Below, piece after piece: positions 52,258 to 61,619 of a stretch of 64,000 nt of DNA. The translations under genes and the position numbers were made by a program. Position 1 is the first letter of the stretch. Every line of letters starts with the position of its first letter. The DNA comes from Collinsella aerofaciens. Lineage in GTDB: Bacteria > Actinomycetota > Coriobacteriia > Coriobacteriales > Coriobacteriaceae. The stretch covers positions 186,001 through 250,000 of the forward strand of contig NZ_JADMSU010000001.1 in assembly GCF_015561195.1 (NCBI RefSeq). Reading direction: 5' to 3'. Below the pieces are notes generated by a model, which saw only the letters and a program-made list of their open reading frames with translations, made no database searches and was not told the DNA's origin.

Positions 52258-53154
52258 TTATTTCTTTGGCGCTTCGATGCGAACCGTGTTGGGAATGAGC
52301 TCCGTTGCATAAGCCCACCAGCCGTTTTGTTGAGCGGCTGCCGCAAGATTGACTGCTGTGGCGGCAGTATCGCAAATGGCAAACGAGCAGGCACCCGAAC
52401 CGCACACGTTTGCGGCAATGGTACCGTCCTGTGAACGAAGCCAGTCGAGCACCGTTTGAATCCGCGGCTCCATCTGCGCGGAAATGACGCCCAGGTTGTT
52501 GTGGACGAGCGCGTAGGCCGCCTCTGCGTCTCCCGAACGAAGGGCAGATGCGATCGCTCCGGGCTTGTCCGCAGGCGCTGGAGTCTCGTCAAAACGTCGA
52601 TAGGCTTCAATTGTCGAAACGCTTGCCTCGCGCGGCTTGACCAACACGACGGGCGTTGCGGGCAGCGCGGGATACTCAGTTGCCAGCACGTCTCCCCCAC
52701 CTACGTAGAACGCAGGGCTCGCGTGCAAAAAGAACGGGACGTCAGCACCAATGCCCCGCGCAATGTCGTCGAGCGCGGGGTCGGTGCGATCAATTCCCCA
52801 GAGCTCCGCCAAGGCGACAATGGCCGCGGCCGCATCCGTCGAGGGACCGCCCAAGCCGGCGCACAATGGAATACGCTTCTCAATCGTCGCGCAAATGTTT
52901 GCCTCACGACCATAATGCTCGGCCATAGCAACCGCAGCCCGATACGCCGTATTCTTTTGCATGGGAAAATCTGATGCCGGAACCGTCTGGACGGTCAGCG
53001 CCTGCGCCGGCGTGACCGTCACGGTATCGGAAAGACCGACAGCTGCCATCAGGGAATCGACCCTGTGGTAGCCGCGGTCATCGCGCTCGGTATGAACCCC
53101 CAGGTAGAGGTTAATCTTTGCCGGCGCGGAAAGAGTCAGGGACCGATCGGTCAC
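52258..53154 (-). CDS. ispE: 4-diphosphocytidyl-2-C-methyl-D-erythritol kinase
   Basis: A 298-residue GHMP kinase, the fourth MEP-pathway step. SAPAKINLYLGV is the N-terminal substrate motif; IPLCAGLGGPSTDAAAAI is the ATP-binding glycine loop; CGSGACSFAI is the third GHMP motif. It follows veg by 2 bp, the same pairing as in Bacillus. ispD and ispF lie 20 kb to the left. Confidence 0.95.
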   Translation of the reverse strand: MTDRSLTLSAPAKINLYLGVHTERDDRGYHRVDSLMAAVGLSDTVTVTPAQALTVQTVPASDFPMQKNTAYRAAVAMAEHYGREANICATIEKRIPLCAGLGGPSTDAAAAIVALAELWGIDRTDPALDDIARGIGADVPFFLHASPAFYVGGGDVLATEYPALPATPVVLVKPREASVSTIEAYRRFDETPAPADKPGAIASALRSGDAEAAYALVHNNLGVISAQMEPRIQTVLDWLRSQDGTIAANVCGSGACSFAICDTAATAVNLAAAAQQNGWWAYATELIPNTVRIEAPKK

Positions 53155-53156
53155 CG

Positions 53157-53453
53157 CTAGTGCTCCTCGAGCTGATTGCCGAGCGGGGTAAAAATGTGCT
53201 CGCCGCTCTCGGGGTCGAACAGCTCGACCTGGCCGGTGAGAACATCAATATACTGGTAGGACTGACGCGACTTGCGGCCACGGCGCTCGTCGACCTCGAC
53301 GATAAAGACTGCCGGATGGACGCTCTTGATGGTGCCCATGCGCTCGACGACGCGGGTGCGGCCCATGTTGGCCTTCACCTTAACGCGATCGCCCACCATA
53401 TCGGTCAGCTTCTCGTGGATGTCGTCGACGTGATTGACTTCCATCTCTTCCAT
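53157..53453 (-). CDS. veg: Veg family protein
   Basis: A 98-residue protein. VDDIHEKLTDMVGDRVKVKANMGRTRVVERMGTIKSVHPAVFIVE matches the Veg fold (Sm-like beta barrel). In Bacillus, Veg stimulates biofilm matrix genes and the gene also precedes ispE. The start at 53453 follows ctggagg; an ATG three codons later is possible. Confidence 0.88.
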   Translation of the reverse strand: MEEMEVNHVDDIHEKLTDMVGDRVKVKANMGRTRVVERMGTIKSVHPAVFIVEVDERRGRKSRQSYQYIDVLTGQVELFDPESGEHIFTPLGNQLEEH

Positions 53454-53608
53454 GAACAGGGCCTCCAGAAGGTGCAATTCAAAAAGGGGATAATACCCCT
53501 AAGATAGACAAAACTCTAATACTATAGCACCCTGCTGCCGTCATACGCAAGTAGCTAAATAAGCCCCGTCCCAAATACGTACCAGACGACAACCTCGCAT
53601 GACCAGTA

Positions 53609-53636
53609 GTTACGCGGTTTGGTAAAACCGCGTAAC
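53609..53636 (-). terminator. GTTACG hairpin on the dtd stop codon
   Basis: Perfect 12-bp arms GTTACGCGGTTT and AAACCGCGTAAC, ending at the base next to the dtd TAG stop. No T-tract. Confidence 0.6.
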
Positions 53637-54083
53637 CTAAAGACTATCGGTGTCCAGAACGATGGTGAATGGACCGTCGTTGACGAGGTCGACCTTCATG
53701 TCGGCGCCGAAGATGCCGTGCGCTACGTGCTCGACGTCCTCGCGCACAAGCGTCAGGAAGTACTCGTAGAGCTCGTTGGCGACATCGGGGGCGCCGGCAT
53801 CCGTAAACGATGGACGGCGGCCGTGACGGCAATCGGCGAACAGCGTGAACTGCGACACCACGAGCACTTCGCCGTCGACATCGGCAAGTGCCAGGTTGGT
53901 CTTGCCGTTCTCGTCCTCGTTAATGCGCAAGCCCCGGAGCTTGCCCCACAGCTTATCGGCCTCGGCGCGCGTGTCGCCGTGGCCCACGCCCAGCAGCACC
54001 AGATAGCCGCGCCCAATTTTGCCCACGCACTCGCCGTCGACCGTCACGCCGGCGTTGAGCACGCGCTGCACCACCGCACGCAC
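53637..54083 (-). CDS. dtd: D-aminoacyl-tRNA deacylase
   Basis: A 148-residue DTD that removes D-amino acids (and glycine from tRNA-Ala) mischarged on tRNA. It begins [18 protein letters not shown] and shows the cross-subunit motifs SQFTLFAD and NDGPFT. The GTG start at 54083 follows gaggggt and lies 3 bp after the rdgB stop, so it is translated from the same message. Confidence 0.95.
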   Translation of the reverse strand: MRAVVQRVLNAGVTVDGECVGKIGRGYLVLLGVGHGDTRAEADKLWGKLRGLRINEDENGKTNLALADVDGEVLVVSQFTLFADCRHGRRPSFTDAGAPDVANELYEYFLTLVREDVEHVAHGIFGADMKVDLVNDGPFTIVLDTDSL

Positions 54084-54086
54084 GGC

Positions 54087-54728
54087 CTACCCCTCGCCCG
54101 TCAGTTTGGCGGATAGGTGCTCGAGCGCATGGAATCGATGGCTGATGGCGTTCTTCTCGTCCGCCGTCAGCTCGGCCATGGTCTTGCCCGGCGTGTCGAC
54201 CGGCAGGAACAGCGGGTCGTAGCCAAAGCCGTGATCGCCGCGGCCCTCGTGTGCGATAACGCCCTCGCAAGCGCCCTCACCATAGGTGACCAAACCGTCC
54301 GTGTCGATGAGCGCGACGACGCTCATAAAGCGCGCAGTGCGGTCCTCGTCGGCCACGCCCTCCAGATTCACAAGCAGCTTGGCATTGTTGGCGGCATCGT
54401 CGCCATGAACGCCCGCGTAGCGCGCGCTATACACACCGGGCTCACCGTCCAGCGCGTCGACGACCAGGCCCGAATCGTCGGCAATGGCCATGAGCCCCGT
54501 CTCTTCGACGGCAGCCTGCGCCTTGATGATGGCGTTCTCCAAAAACGTCGTGCCGTTTTCCTCGGGGTCCTCAAAATCGCCCAGCTGGCCGAGCGCCACA
54601 AAGCGAACCTCGGGCATAACCTTGCCCAAAATGGCCTCGATCTCGGTGAGCTTATGGGCGTTGCCCGTTGCCACGACAATGGTCGCCGCCGGGTCGAGGG
54701 TGTCGATGTCGATCTTCTCAAGTGCCAT
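54087..54728 (-). CDS. rdgB: XTP/dITP diphosphatase
   Basis: A 213-residue house-cleaning pyrophosphatase that hydrolyses ITP and XTP. ATGNAHKLTEI is the nucleotide-binding start; IADDSGLVVDALDGEPGVYSARYAG carries the metal-binding residues; DHGFGYDPLF and the final ISHRFHAL are typical. The N-terminus has about 15 extra residues. It sits in the common rph-rdgB order. Confidence 0.95.
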   Translation of the reverse strand: MALEKIDIDTLDPAATIVVATGNAHKLTEIEAILGKVMPEVRFVALGQLGDFEDPEENGTTFLENAIIKAQAAVEETGLMAIADDSGLVVDALDGEPGVYSARYAGVHGDDAANNAKLLVNLEGVADEDRTARFMSVVALIDTDGLVTYGEGACEGVIAHEGRGDHGFGYDPLFLPVDTPGKTMAELTADEKNAISHRFHALEHLSAKLTGEG

Positions 54729-54830
54729 GACTGGCCTCCTTGTCTCTATAGCAATGCCGTGTTGAGGACAACGAGGCCTCGGCCTCTCCCCCTCTTAATC
54801 AGCGGCAGTCTTATACTTCGACGTTTTCCC

Positions 54831-54873
54831 AGATAAAACCTGCCAAAATAAACCTGTCCCTTTTTGGCAGGTT
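54831..54873 (-). repeat. GGGACAGG hairpin repeat, stop-codon-fused, copy 2
   Basis: Inverted copy of 16102-16140, differing at very few positions (ACCTGCC here, ACCTACC there). The arm overlaps the rph TAA stop codon. A T-tract follows on the minus strand, so it likely terminates rph. Confidence 0.82.
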
Positions 54874-55597
54874 AGGCGAGGGCTTGGCGCTGGAGCTCGA
54901 TGAGCTCGGCGATGCCCTTGTCGCCCAAATCGAGCAAGGCATTGAGGCGCTTGCGGTCGAAGGGCGCCTGCTCGCCCGTGCCCTGGAGCTCGATCATCTC
55001 ACCGGTATCGGTGGCGACAAGGTTCATATCGACCTCGGCGTGACTATCCTCGGAATAATCCAGGTCGAGCAGGGTGTTGCCGTCGACAACGCCCATGGAA
55101 ATCGCGGCGACCTGGCCCGTGAGCGGGATGCGCTCGAGCTTACCCGCCTCGACCCACATGGCAAGGGCGTCGTGCAGTGCCACCCAGGCGCCGGTAATGC
55201 TTGCCGTTCGCGTGCCGCCGTCTGCCTGAATCACGTCGCAGTCGACGGTAACGGTATACTCGCCGAGCGCCTTCATGTTGACGACGGTACGCAGGCTGCG
55301 GCCGATGAGGCGCTCGATCTCCATGGAGCGGCCCTTACGCTTGGCGTACTCGCGCTTGCAACGCTTACCAGTCGATGCCGGCAGCATGGCGTACTCCGCC
55401 GTTACCCAACCGGCCTTGGCGCCCTTGCGCCAGCCCGGCACGCCCTCCTCGATGGTGGCAGCGCACAGCACGCGCGTATCGCCAAACTCGGCCAGGCACG
55501 AACCGTGGGCGTGCTTCATAACACCACGGGTGAGCTTGACGGGGCGCAGTTCATTGGCGGCACGGCCGTTGGCGCGGTTGACCTGCATGTATTCCAT
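54872..55597 (-). CDS. rph: Ribonuclease PH
   Basis: A 241-residue phosphorolytic 3' exonuclease that trims tRNA ends. Hallmarks are [50 protein letters not shown] and [20 protein letters not shown]. The start follows gaaagga. It is followed by rdgB after a 143-bp gap that holds the repeat hairpin. Confidence 0.96.
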   Translation of the reverse strand: MEYMQVNRANGRAANELRPVKLTRGVMKHAHGSCLAEFGDTRVLCAATIEEGVPGWRKGAKAGWVTAEYAMLPASTGKRCKREYAKRKGRSMEIERLIGRSLRTVVNMKALGEYTVTVDCDVIQADGGTRTASITGAWVALHDALAMWVEAGKLERIPLTGQVAAISMGVVDGNTLLDLDYSEDSHAEVDMNLVATDTGEMIELQGTGEQAPFDRKRLNALLDLGDKGIAELIELQRQALA

Positions 55598-55652
55598 GGA
55601 ACTATCCTTTCGGCAAAAGAAGAGGGCAAGTCTTTGGACGGTAACCCTACGT

Positions 55653-56537
55653 CTATTTCAGTTCGTCGATATCGATATGTTCGATGCTCTTAAGCGGCTG
55701 GCCAAAGATAAAGCTACCCGCAACCGCAAACTCGGCAATGTTATCGGCCGTCGTCGCAAAGCGATGCTGCGGCTCGGCGGCGTCGCCCGCCAGCTGCTCG
55801 CGGCGCGTGAGAATATCGGTCAGCTCGCGCGTGGTCTCCTCGGCGGAGCTCACCACGCGCACTCCGGGACCCAGCGCATGGCGAATAGGCCCCACGAGCA
55901 GCGGGAAATGCGTGCAGCCGAGTACCACGGTATCGATGCCGTGGTCGCGCAGCGGTTCAACCGTAGCGCCGACCAGCGCGCGTACGGCAGGCGTATCGAA
56001 GATGTCCTCGTTCTCGAGCCACTGCTCTTGCAGATGCGCGCCCGAGGCGAGCTCGTGCTCAACGACCTCGACAAAGCTCGAGGCAGGGCAGCCGCATACG
56101 TCGACGCCGGCATCCAGGTCCTGAATGGCACGCGTGTAAGCGCCTGAGCGAATGGTGAGGTTGGTAGCGAGCACGCCCACCCGGCGCGTGCGGGTGCTGT
56201 TGATTGCCGCGCGTGCGCCCGGTGCGATCACACCGATGACGGGGACGTCGAGCACCTGCTGGGCCAAACGCAAGGCCGCTGCAGTCGCCGTGTTGCAGGC
56301 GATGACCATGATCTTGACGTCGTGCTTCGACAGCCAGCGGCCTGCCTGCAGCGCAAACGATCGCACCTCGTCCTCGGTGCGGGTGCCATACGGGCAGCGT
56401 TTGGTGTCGCCGAAGTAGTAGACGGACTCATGCGGCAGCGCCGTCGCGATGGCGCGTGCAACCGTCAGACCGCCCAGACCCGAGTCGAATACGCCAATGG
56501 GGCGCGTGTCCCCGGCCAGATTCTCGATATCGGACAT
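55653..56537 (-). CDS. murI: Glutamate racemase
   Basis: A 294-residue racemase giving D-glutamate for peptidoglycan. [16 protein letters not shown] begins the fold; the two catalytic cysteines lie in [10 protein letters not shown] and [19 protein letters not shown] is also typical. It lies between the HAD phosphatase gene and rph; murE is one gene further upstream. Confidence 0.94.
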   Translation of the reverse strand: MSDIENLAGDTRPIGVFDSGLGGLTVARAIATALPHESVYYFGDTKRCPYGTRTEDEVRSFALQAGRWLSKHDVKIMVIACNTATAAALRLAQQVLDVPVIGVIAPGARAAINSTRTRRVGVLATNLTIRSGAYTRAIQDLDAGVDVCGCPASSFVEVVEHELASGAHLQEQWLENEDIFDTPAVRALVGATVEPLRDHGIDTVVLGCTHFPLLVGPIRHALGPGVRVVSSAEETTRELTDILTRREQLAGDAAEPQHRFATTADNIAEFAVAGSFIFGQPLKSIEHIDIDELK

Positions 56538-56590
56538 TACCTCACCAGATTCTCTCTCGAAAAGATATGGCTCAGAACGATAGGACCGCG

Positions 56591-57502
56591 TTACGAACGA
56601 GCCGCGACCAGCAGCTCGGCCGTTGCCACCCAGCCGTCGACAATCTTGCCGCGCGTGACGTAGGCGTTATCGCAAGCGTCCAGGAACTCGGGCGCGCCGG
56701 CACTGGTCAGGCCGTTATCGACCAAACAGAACGTGCCAACGTGGTCGGCCATGTAGAAATCGGACTCGGAATCACCGAGCGCCAGCGTCTCCTCGCGCTC
56801 GATACCCAGGTGCTCGCAGAAACGTGCGATGGCAACGCCCTTGTTGAGGCCGGCGGGATTGATGTTAAACGCGCGGCCATCCTCGACGCGTTCGAGCTCG
56901 AGCGTCGTCGGCTTGGACAGATGCGTCAGGTGGCCGTTGCAGGCCCAGACCAGACCGCAGTCGGCCTCGTCCAGGATGGCCTGGACCTCGTCGTCGGGCA
57001 CATCGCCGCGCATGCCGACGGTGACCTCGCGGTACTTGTAGCCAGTCGACATGTCGTTGTGGTACTCGATCTTATGCGGCCAGCGGGCGAGAATCTTCTC
57101 GCACACGCCAGTCTGCTCGATCACCTGATGCGGCGTGAGGCCGCAGGCGGGGTCGTAGGGCATATCGCCGGTCAGATACTCCCAATCGTTGGCCTTGAGA
57201 TCGTACATGACCAGGCCACCCATCTCGCCGATGTAGGAGTTGAGGCCGAGCACGCGCGCATCCTCGTGGATCATGGTGCGGTTGCGGCCCGAGGTGGGGA
57301 CCACCTGGATGCCGGCGCGGGCAAGTGCCACGACAGCCTCGACGAGCTTGGTCGAGGGGTTGCCGTCGTTGTCGCGCAGCACGCACGAGCCGGGCGCAAG
57401 CATGGTGGCGTCCAGGTCGGTAAAGACGTACTTAACCTTGGCAAGACGCTCGCGCATCTCGCCCGAAAGCTCAGCGACGATCGGCAGGGTATTGTGGGAC
57501 AT
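56591..57502 (-). CDS. HAD-superfamily hydrolase (Cof-like)
   Basis: A 303-residue phosphatase. Motif I is FTDLDATML (nucleophile Asp and acid Asp), motif II is VPTSGRN, motif III a Lys in PAGLNKGVAIA, and motif IV LALGDSESDF. The C2-type cap between motifs II and III is that of Cof/sucrose-phosphatase-like enzymes. It probably acts on a sugar phosphate. The ATG at 57502 follows ggagtg. Confidence 0.88.
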   Translation of the reverse strand: MSHNTLPIVAELSGEMRERLAKVKYVFTDLDATMLAPGSCVLRDNDGNPSTKLVEAVVALARAGIQVVPTSGRNRTMIHEDARVLGLNSYIGEMGGLVMYDLKANDWEYLTGDMPYDPACGLTPHQVIEQTGVCEKILARWPHKIEYHNDMSTGYKYREVTVGMRGDVPDDEVQAILDEADCGLVWACNGHLTHLSKPTTLELERVEDGRAFNINPAGLNKGVAIARFCEHLGIEREETLALGDSESDFYMADHVGTFCLVDNGLTSAGAPEFLDACDNAYVTRGKIVDGWVATAELLVAARS

Positions 57503-57613
57503 GGTCACTCCATTACGTAGAAGGGGCTTCTGGTCTTAGGCAGCGCGCCTCACTTGAGGGAAAACGCGCTTGCAACGGCAGCGCGCTCAGGACGCCGCCC
57601 TCATCGCAGTTCA

Positions 57614-59176
57614 TTAGTCAAACTGGGTAACATCGATTAAACGGTTGGCAAGCGAAAGATCGCTCTCGATGGGTACGAACTCATCACCCACGTGCATGAG
57701 CTCTTCGTCGCCCTTTGCCAACAGCAAGACGATGGTAGGCACATCGGGGCTGACGTATTCCTCGCGCGCCGCCTTGAATGCCGCGTGCACAGCAGCCTCG
57801 CGATCGAGGATGATCTTGTTCGGGGTATCGTCGGGAACATGCTCGGCAAGCTCGCGACAGACCTTCATCGGGTCCTCGTGAGCCGGATCCTCGTTGGTAA
57901 AGATCAGCAAATCAGAATATGGTGCGGCCTCGCGCGGAAGCTGCTCACGGCGCTCCTGCGCCTTGCCTCCAGCAGCACCAAACAGCGCAATGACCGGACT
58001 GGCGGGAAACGCGCGCTTGACCGACAAAAAGAGCGAGCGGAACGAAAGTTGGTTGTGAGCGTAGTCAACAACGCAAACCACGCGTCCATCCTTCGACTCC
58101 ACGACCTCCATGCGGCCCGGCACACGCAGCTTGGAGAGGCCCTTCTTGATGGCATCGATTCCGATGCCAATCTCGCGCGCAGCGGCGATAGCGACCAGCG
58201 CGTTCTCCACGTTAAAGTCTCCCGCGATACCCAGCAGGACCTTCTCCCCCGCCTCGGGCTTGTCGGCGCTCATGCCATGCAGGTTAAACTCGATGTTAAA
58301 GCCGACCATGCGGACATCGCTTGCCCACAGGCTCGCCTCGGGATGCTCGACGCCAACGGTCACCAAGCGCTCGGCCGTCGACGCGGCCTCCAGCACGCGT
58401 TCGACTTCATCGGTGCCCAGATTCACTACGGCGGTCTTAGCCTGATCAAAGATCCTGAGCTTGCTCTCAAAATAATCCTCGAAGGTCGGGTGCTCGATCG
58501 GTGAGATGTGGTCACGCCCGATATTGAGGAAGCACGCCACGTCAAACGGTAGGTTCTCGACGCGCTGGTACTTGAGCGCCTGGCTTGAGACCTCCATAAC
58601 CATGGACTGGCGACCAGACGCGCGGCAGTTGGCGATATGGCGCCAGACCTCGGGGGCCTCGGGCGTGGTGTTGGTGCTCTCGTAGCACTCGATACCATCG
58701 TCGGTGTTCACCGAGCCGATCATGCCACAGGACTCGCCCGCCGCCTTGATGATGGACTGGAGCATAAAAGCGGCTGTAGTCTTTCCCTTGGTACCGGTGA
58801 TGCCCACGATCTTAACGTCGTGGTCGGGGCGGTTGTAGACCTCCGGCGGCAGCAGGGCCATGGCCGTGCGCACGCTGTCCACGACCAGCATCGCCGCGCC
58901 GTTCTCTTTCGCCAGCGGCTCCAGAGACTCGACCAGCGACTCTTCGCACACAAATGCGACGGCGCCCGCATCGAGCGCCATGCTCAAAAACGCGGGCTTA
59001 AAGGCAGCGCCCTTGCAAAAGAACACGTCACCTGCCGAAACCGCGCGCGAATCAAACGAGCAGCCGGTCACGGCACGCTCGTCAACCTGCTCCGATGCGT
59101 GCAGCTCGCCGCACACATCGAGAAGCTTGGCAAGCGTATCGACCGTGGTCACGGTCGCGGAATCCGAATGGTGCAT
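57614..59176 (-). CDS. murE: UDP-N-acetylmuramyl-tripeptide synthetase (MurE)
   Basis: A 520-residue Mur ligase adding the third residue of the peptidoglycan stem peptide. The N-terminal UDP-binding domain has GCSFDSRAVSAGDVFF; ATP loop GTKGKTT (128-134); TTPEAPE; and the lysine-carbamylation region. The substrate signature is NEDPAHEDP, not the DNPR that marks diaminopimelate enzymes. So the added diamino acid is probably L-Lys or L-Orn. Confidence 0.9.
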   Translation of the reverse strand: MHHSDSATVTTVDTLAKLLDVCGELHASEQVDERAVTGCSFDSRAVSAGDVFFCKGAAFKPAFLSMALDAGAVAFVCEESLVESLEPLAKENGAAMLVVDSVRTAMALLPPEVYNRPDHDVKIVGITGTKGKTTAAFMLQSIIKAAGESCGMIGSVNTDDGIECYESTNTTPEAPEVWRHIANCRASGRQSMVMEVSSQALKYQRVENLPFDVACFLNIGRDHISPIEHPTFEDYFESKLRIFDQAKTAVVNLGTDEVERVLEAASTAERLVTVGVEHPEASLWASDVRMVGFNIEFNLHGMSADKPEAGEKVLLGIAGDFNVENALVAIAAAREIGIGIDAIKKGLSKLRVPGRMEVVESKDGRVVCVVDYAHNQLSFRSLFLSVKRAFPASPVIALFGAAGGKAQERREQLPREAAPYSDLLIFTNEDPAHEDPMKVCRELAEHVPDDTPNKIILDREAAVHAAFKAAREEYVSPDVPTIVLLLAKGDEELMHVGDEFVPIESDLSLANRLIDVTQFD

Positions 59177-59228
59177 CTTTCGCCTTTCTCAGCCATTTGG
59201 CAGGGACGGTTTTCATAGTAACTGAAAC

Positions 59229-59275
59229 GTGCCTGCGCAAAAACGGCTCCCGGAGGAGCCGTTACGCGCAGGCAT
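59229..59275 (-). terminator. Terminator of asnB
   Basis: Inner stem AACGGCTCC/GGAGCCGTT with an outer stem TGCCTGCGC/GCGCAGGCA, and TTTTT on the minus strand within the outer stem. Confidence 0.82.
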
Positions 59276-59288
59276 TCGAAAGCCGAGG

Positions 59289-61169
59289 CTAGGCAGCCTG
59301 AACAGAAGGCTGGCCCTCGTCGATAAAGAAGCGCTTGTACCACACCAAGAACACGAGCGGCGTATAGATCTTGCGCTGGAAATCGCCCTTGCCCGCAAAG
59401 TGCAGGTCGAGCAGATGCATGAGCTCGTCGGTGTCGAAAAACTCGCTTGCCCACGGCGCGGTGAAGTACTCCTTGACGTAGTCGTACCACTTTTGCTCGC
59501 GCAGCCAGTAGACGATCGGCACCGGGAAGCCCACCTTGGGACGGGTGGCCCACTCATCGGGCAGCGACTTGTTGGCGGCGTGGCGAAGCACCTGTTTGTT
59601 GCCGTTCTCGTTGATGCGGTAGCGGTCGGGAATGTGCTCGGCGAACTCCATGACCTTGCGATCCAGGAAGGGCACGCGCAGCTCCAGCGAGTGCGCCATG
59701 CACATCTTGTCGGCCTTGAGCAGAATGTCGCCTGGGAGCCACATGTTCATGTCCAGATACTGTTTCTTGACCAGCTCGGGCTGACCCTTCACGCGCGCAT
59801 AGATGGGAGCGGCAAGCTCGAAGGCGCCATCGCCGGTGTTGTACTCGGGCTTGAGTACGCCGTCGACCTCGCGCTCCGGCCATACCAAGGCCTGGCCCAG
59901 GAACGACTTCTCGGGGATCTCGGCACCCTTGACCAGGAAGTTATGGCCCTTGAAGTACGGCATATGCAGCGCCAGGTTACCGAGCGCGCGGCGAATGGGC
60001 AACGGCACCATCTTTTTGTACTTGCGCACCGGAACCGTGTCCTCGTAGTAGGCGTAGCCGCCAAAGAGCTCGTCGGCGCCTTCGCCCGAAAGCACGACGG
60101 TGACGTCCTTGCGCGCCATCTCGGCCAAGAACCACAGCGGCACAGACGACAGGTTGGACTGCGGCTCGTCCATGTGATACTGAATGTCCTCGAGTGCGCC
60201 AAAGAACTCGTCGGCGGTAATCATCTTGCGAACATTCTCGACGCCGAGCTTGTCGGATAGCTCCTTGGCGTAGTTAGTCTCGTTGAAATTCTTGTAATCG
60301 AAGCCCACCGAGAAGGTCTTGTCGGGCATGAGACAAGCGGCAATATAGCTGGAGTCGACGCCGCCGGAGAGGAAGGAGGCGACCTTAACATCAGCGATGC
60401 GATGGGCCTCGACGCTCTCGTGCACAACCTCATCCAGCTCGTCAACGTACTCCTCAAACGGCTTCTCGACGGCGGAGTAATCGCAATCCCAATAGCGCTC
60501 GACGTTCATCTTGCCGGTCGGGATGTCTACGGTAAAGTAATGCGCCGGCGGCAGCTTGTAGACACCCTCGAAGAAGGTCTCCTCAGTTGCCGAATACTGC
60601 AGCGTCATGTACGGACGCAGGGCCTTTTTGTTGACCGCCTTGTGGAAGTGCGGGTAGTCCAGGAAGCTCTTGATTTCGGAGCCAAAGAGCACGCCCGGCG
60701 CGCCGTCGCCCGCATCGGCCATGGGATAGTAGTAGAGCGGCTTGATGCCAAAGATGTCGCGGGCGCCAAAAAGCTTGTTCTTCTTCTTGTCCCAGATGAC
60801 GAAGGCGTACATGCCGCGCAGGCGATCGAGTACGGCCTCGCCCCACTCCTCGTAGCCGTGCAGGAGGCTCTCGGTGTCGGCTCCACAGTGGAACTTATAG
60901 CCCTTGGCCTCGAGCTCGAAGCGAAGCTCCTGGAAGTTGTAGATCTCGCCGTTGAAGACGATAACGACGCTGCCGTCCTCATTGGCCATGGGCTGAGCGC
61001 CGGCCTCGGTCAGGTCGAGGATCGACAGGCGGCGGAAGCCCAGGGCAACGCGGCCGTCGATAAACTGGCCGCCCATGTCGGGACCACGATGGACGATGCG
61101 GTCCATCATCTTGGTGAGCACCTCGGATTGGTTATCCGTCCCACCGACAAAACCGACAAAACCGCACAT
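59289..61169 (-). CDS. asnB: Asparagine synthase (glutamine-hydrolysing)
   Basis: A 626-residue AsnB. The glutaminase domain begins MCGFVGFVGG with the catalytic Cys2; VFNGEIYNFQELR and LHGYEEWGE follow. The synthetase domain has the PP-loop FLSGGVDSS and GEGADELFGGYAYY. It makes asparagine from aspartate, ATP and glutamine. A -10 (TATACT, 61221-61226 minus) lies upstream. It is a single-gene unit. Confidence 0.95.
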   Translation of the reverse strand: MCGFVGFVGGTDNQSEVLTKMMDRIVHRGPDMGGQFIDGRVALGFRRLSILDLTEAGAQPMANEDGSVVIVFNGEIYNFQELRFELEAKGYKFHCGADTESLLHGYEEWGEAVLDRLRGMYAFVIWDKKKNKLFGARDIFGIKPLYYYPMADAGDGAPGVLFGSEIKSFLDYPHFHKAVNKKALRPYMTLQYSATEETFFEGVYKLPPAHYFTVDIPTGKMNVERYWDCDYSAVEKPFEEYVDELDEVVHESVEAHRIADVKVASFLSGGVDSSYIAACLMPDKTFSVGFDYKNFNETNYAKELSDKLGVENVRKMITADEFFGALEDIQYHMDEPQSNLSSVPLWFLAEMARKDVTVVLSGEGADELFGGYAYYEDTVPVRKYKKMVPLPIRRALGNLALHMPYFKGHNFLVKGAEIPEKSFLGQALVWPEREVDGVLKPEYNTGDGAFELAAPIYARVKGQPELVKKQYLDMNMWLPGDILLKADKMCMAHSLELRVPFLDRKVMEFAEHIPDRYRINENGNKQVLRHAANKSLPDEWATRPKVGFPVPIVYWLREQKWYDYVKEYFTAPWASEFFDTDELMHLLDLHFAGKGDFQRKIYTPLVFLVWYKRFFIDEGQPSVQAA

Positions 61170-61220
61170 ATACTATCCCCTCTGCTGTTGCTGGGTATCA
61201 AATCGAATCAGTAGCTTTTG

Positions 61221-61226
61221 AGTATA
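61221..61226 (-). promoter_or_regulatory. -10 element of asnB
   Basis: TATACT on the minus strand about 52 bp before the asnB start. No clear -35 and no T-box in the short leader. Confidence 0.4.
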
Positions 61227-61339
61227 CCCGAGGGTGTAAAGAGGGACGGAATGTTCAGGCAATCTCAACTGAATCAGCTCCGCGCCGACACGCGCCGGTT
61301 ACCTTTAATGGATATGAGGTGAATGGGGCGATTGTTTTG

Positions 61340-61345
61340 CTATAC
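61340..61345 (+). promoter_or_regulatory. -10 element of tRNA-Val
   Basis: TATACT 11 bp before the mature tRNA 5' end, a good -10; the -35 is weak. Confidence 0.5.
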
Positions 61346-61356
61346 TCTCTCCGCAC

Positions 61357-61432
61357 GGGCGATTGGCGCAACGGTTAGCGCAGGTGCTTTACACGCACAA
61401 GGCTGGGGGTTCGAATCCCTCATCGCCCACCA
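61357..61432 (+). tRNA. tRNA-Val (TAC)
   Basis: 76 nt with CCA encoded. The acceptor is GGGCGAT with ATCGCCC, the anticodon loop is TTTACAC, and the T-arm is GGGTTCGAATCCC. Its 3' end is duplicated downstream (61599-61619). Confidence 0.96.
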
Positions 61433-61434
61433 CT

Positions 61435-61619
61435 GAATTGGAAACGGCCCTCGAAAGGGGACCGTTTTTGTTTGGGCCCATCGCAGAGGGATTCGAACCC
61501 GCCAGGGCGCGGAGCTGAGGAAACGCGCAAGCGTTTTCCAGCGCAGCACGCGAGGGCCGCAGGCCCGAAGCGGAAGCGGGCGGCGAAGCCACACGCGAAA
61601 TCCCTCATCGCCCACCACT
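61435..61619. repeat. 185-bp element bounded by tRNA-Val 3'-end duplication
   Basis: The last 21 nt of the tRNA region (61414-61434) recur exactly at 61599-61619. Inside is a terminator-like hairpin (61441-61472, with TTTTTG) for tRNA-Val and a GC-rich core (61483-61586) carrying GGGATTCGAACCC, the reverse of a T-loop arm. The core is repeated at 61669-61772. No protein is supported. Confidence 0.75.

Noticed and set aside
61170-61340. T-box leader before asnB
   Set aside because: The leader is too short and lacks the conserved T-box and a specifier stem. The same holds for cysS, lysS and asnS.
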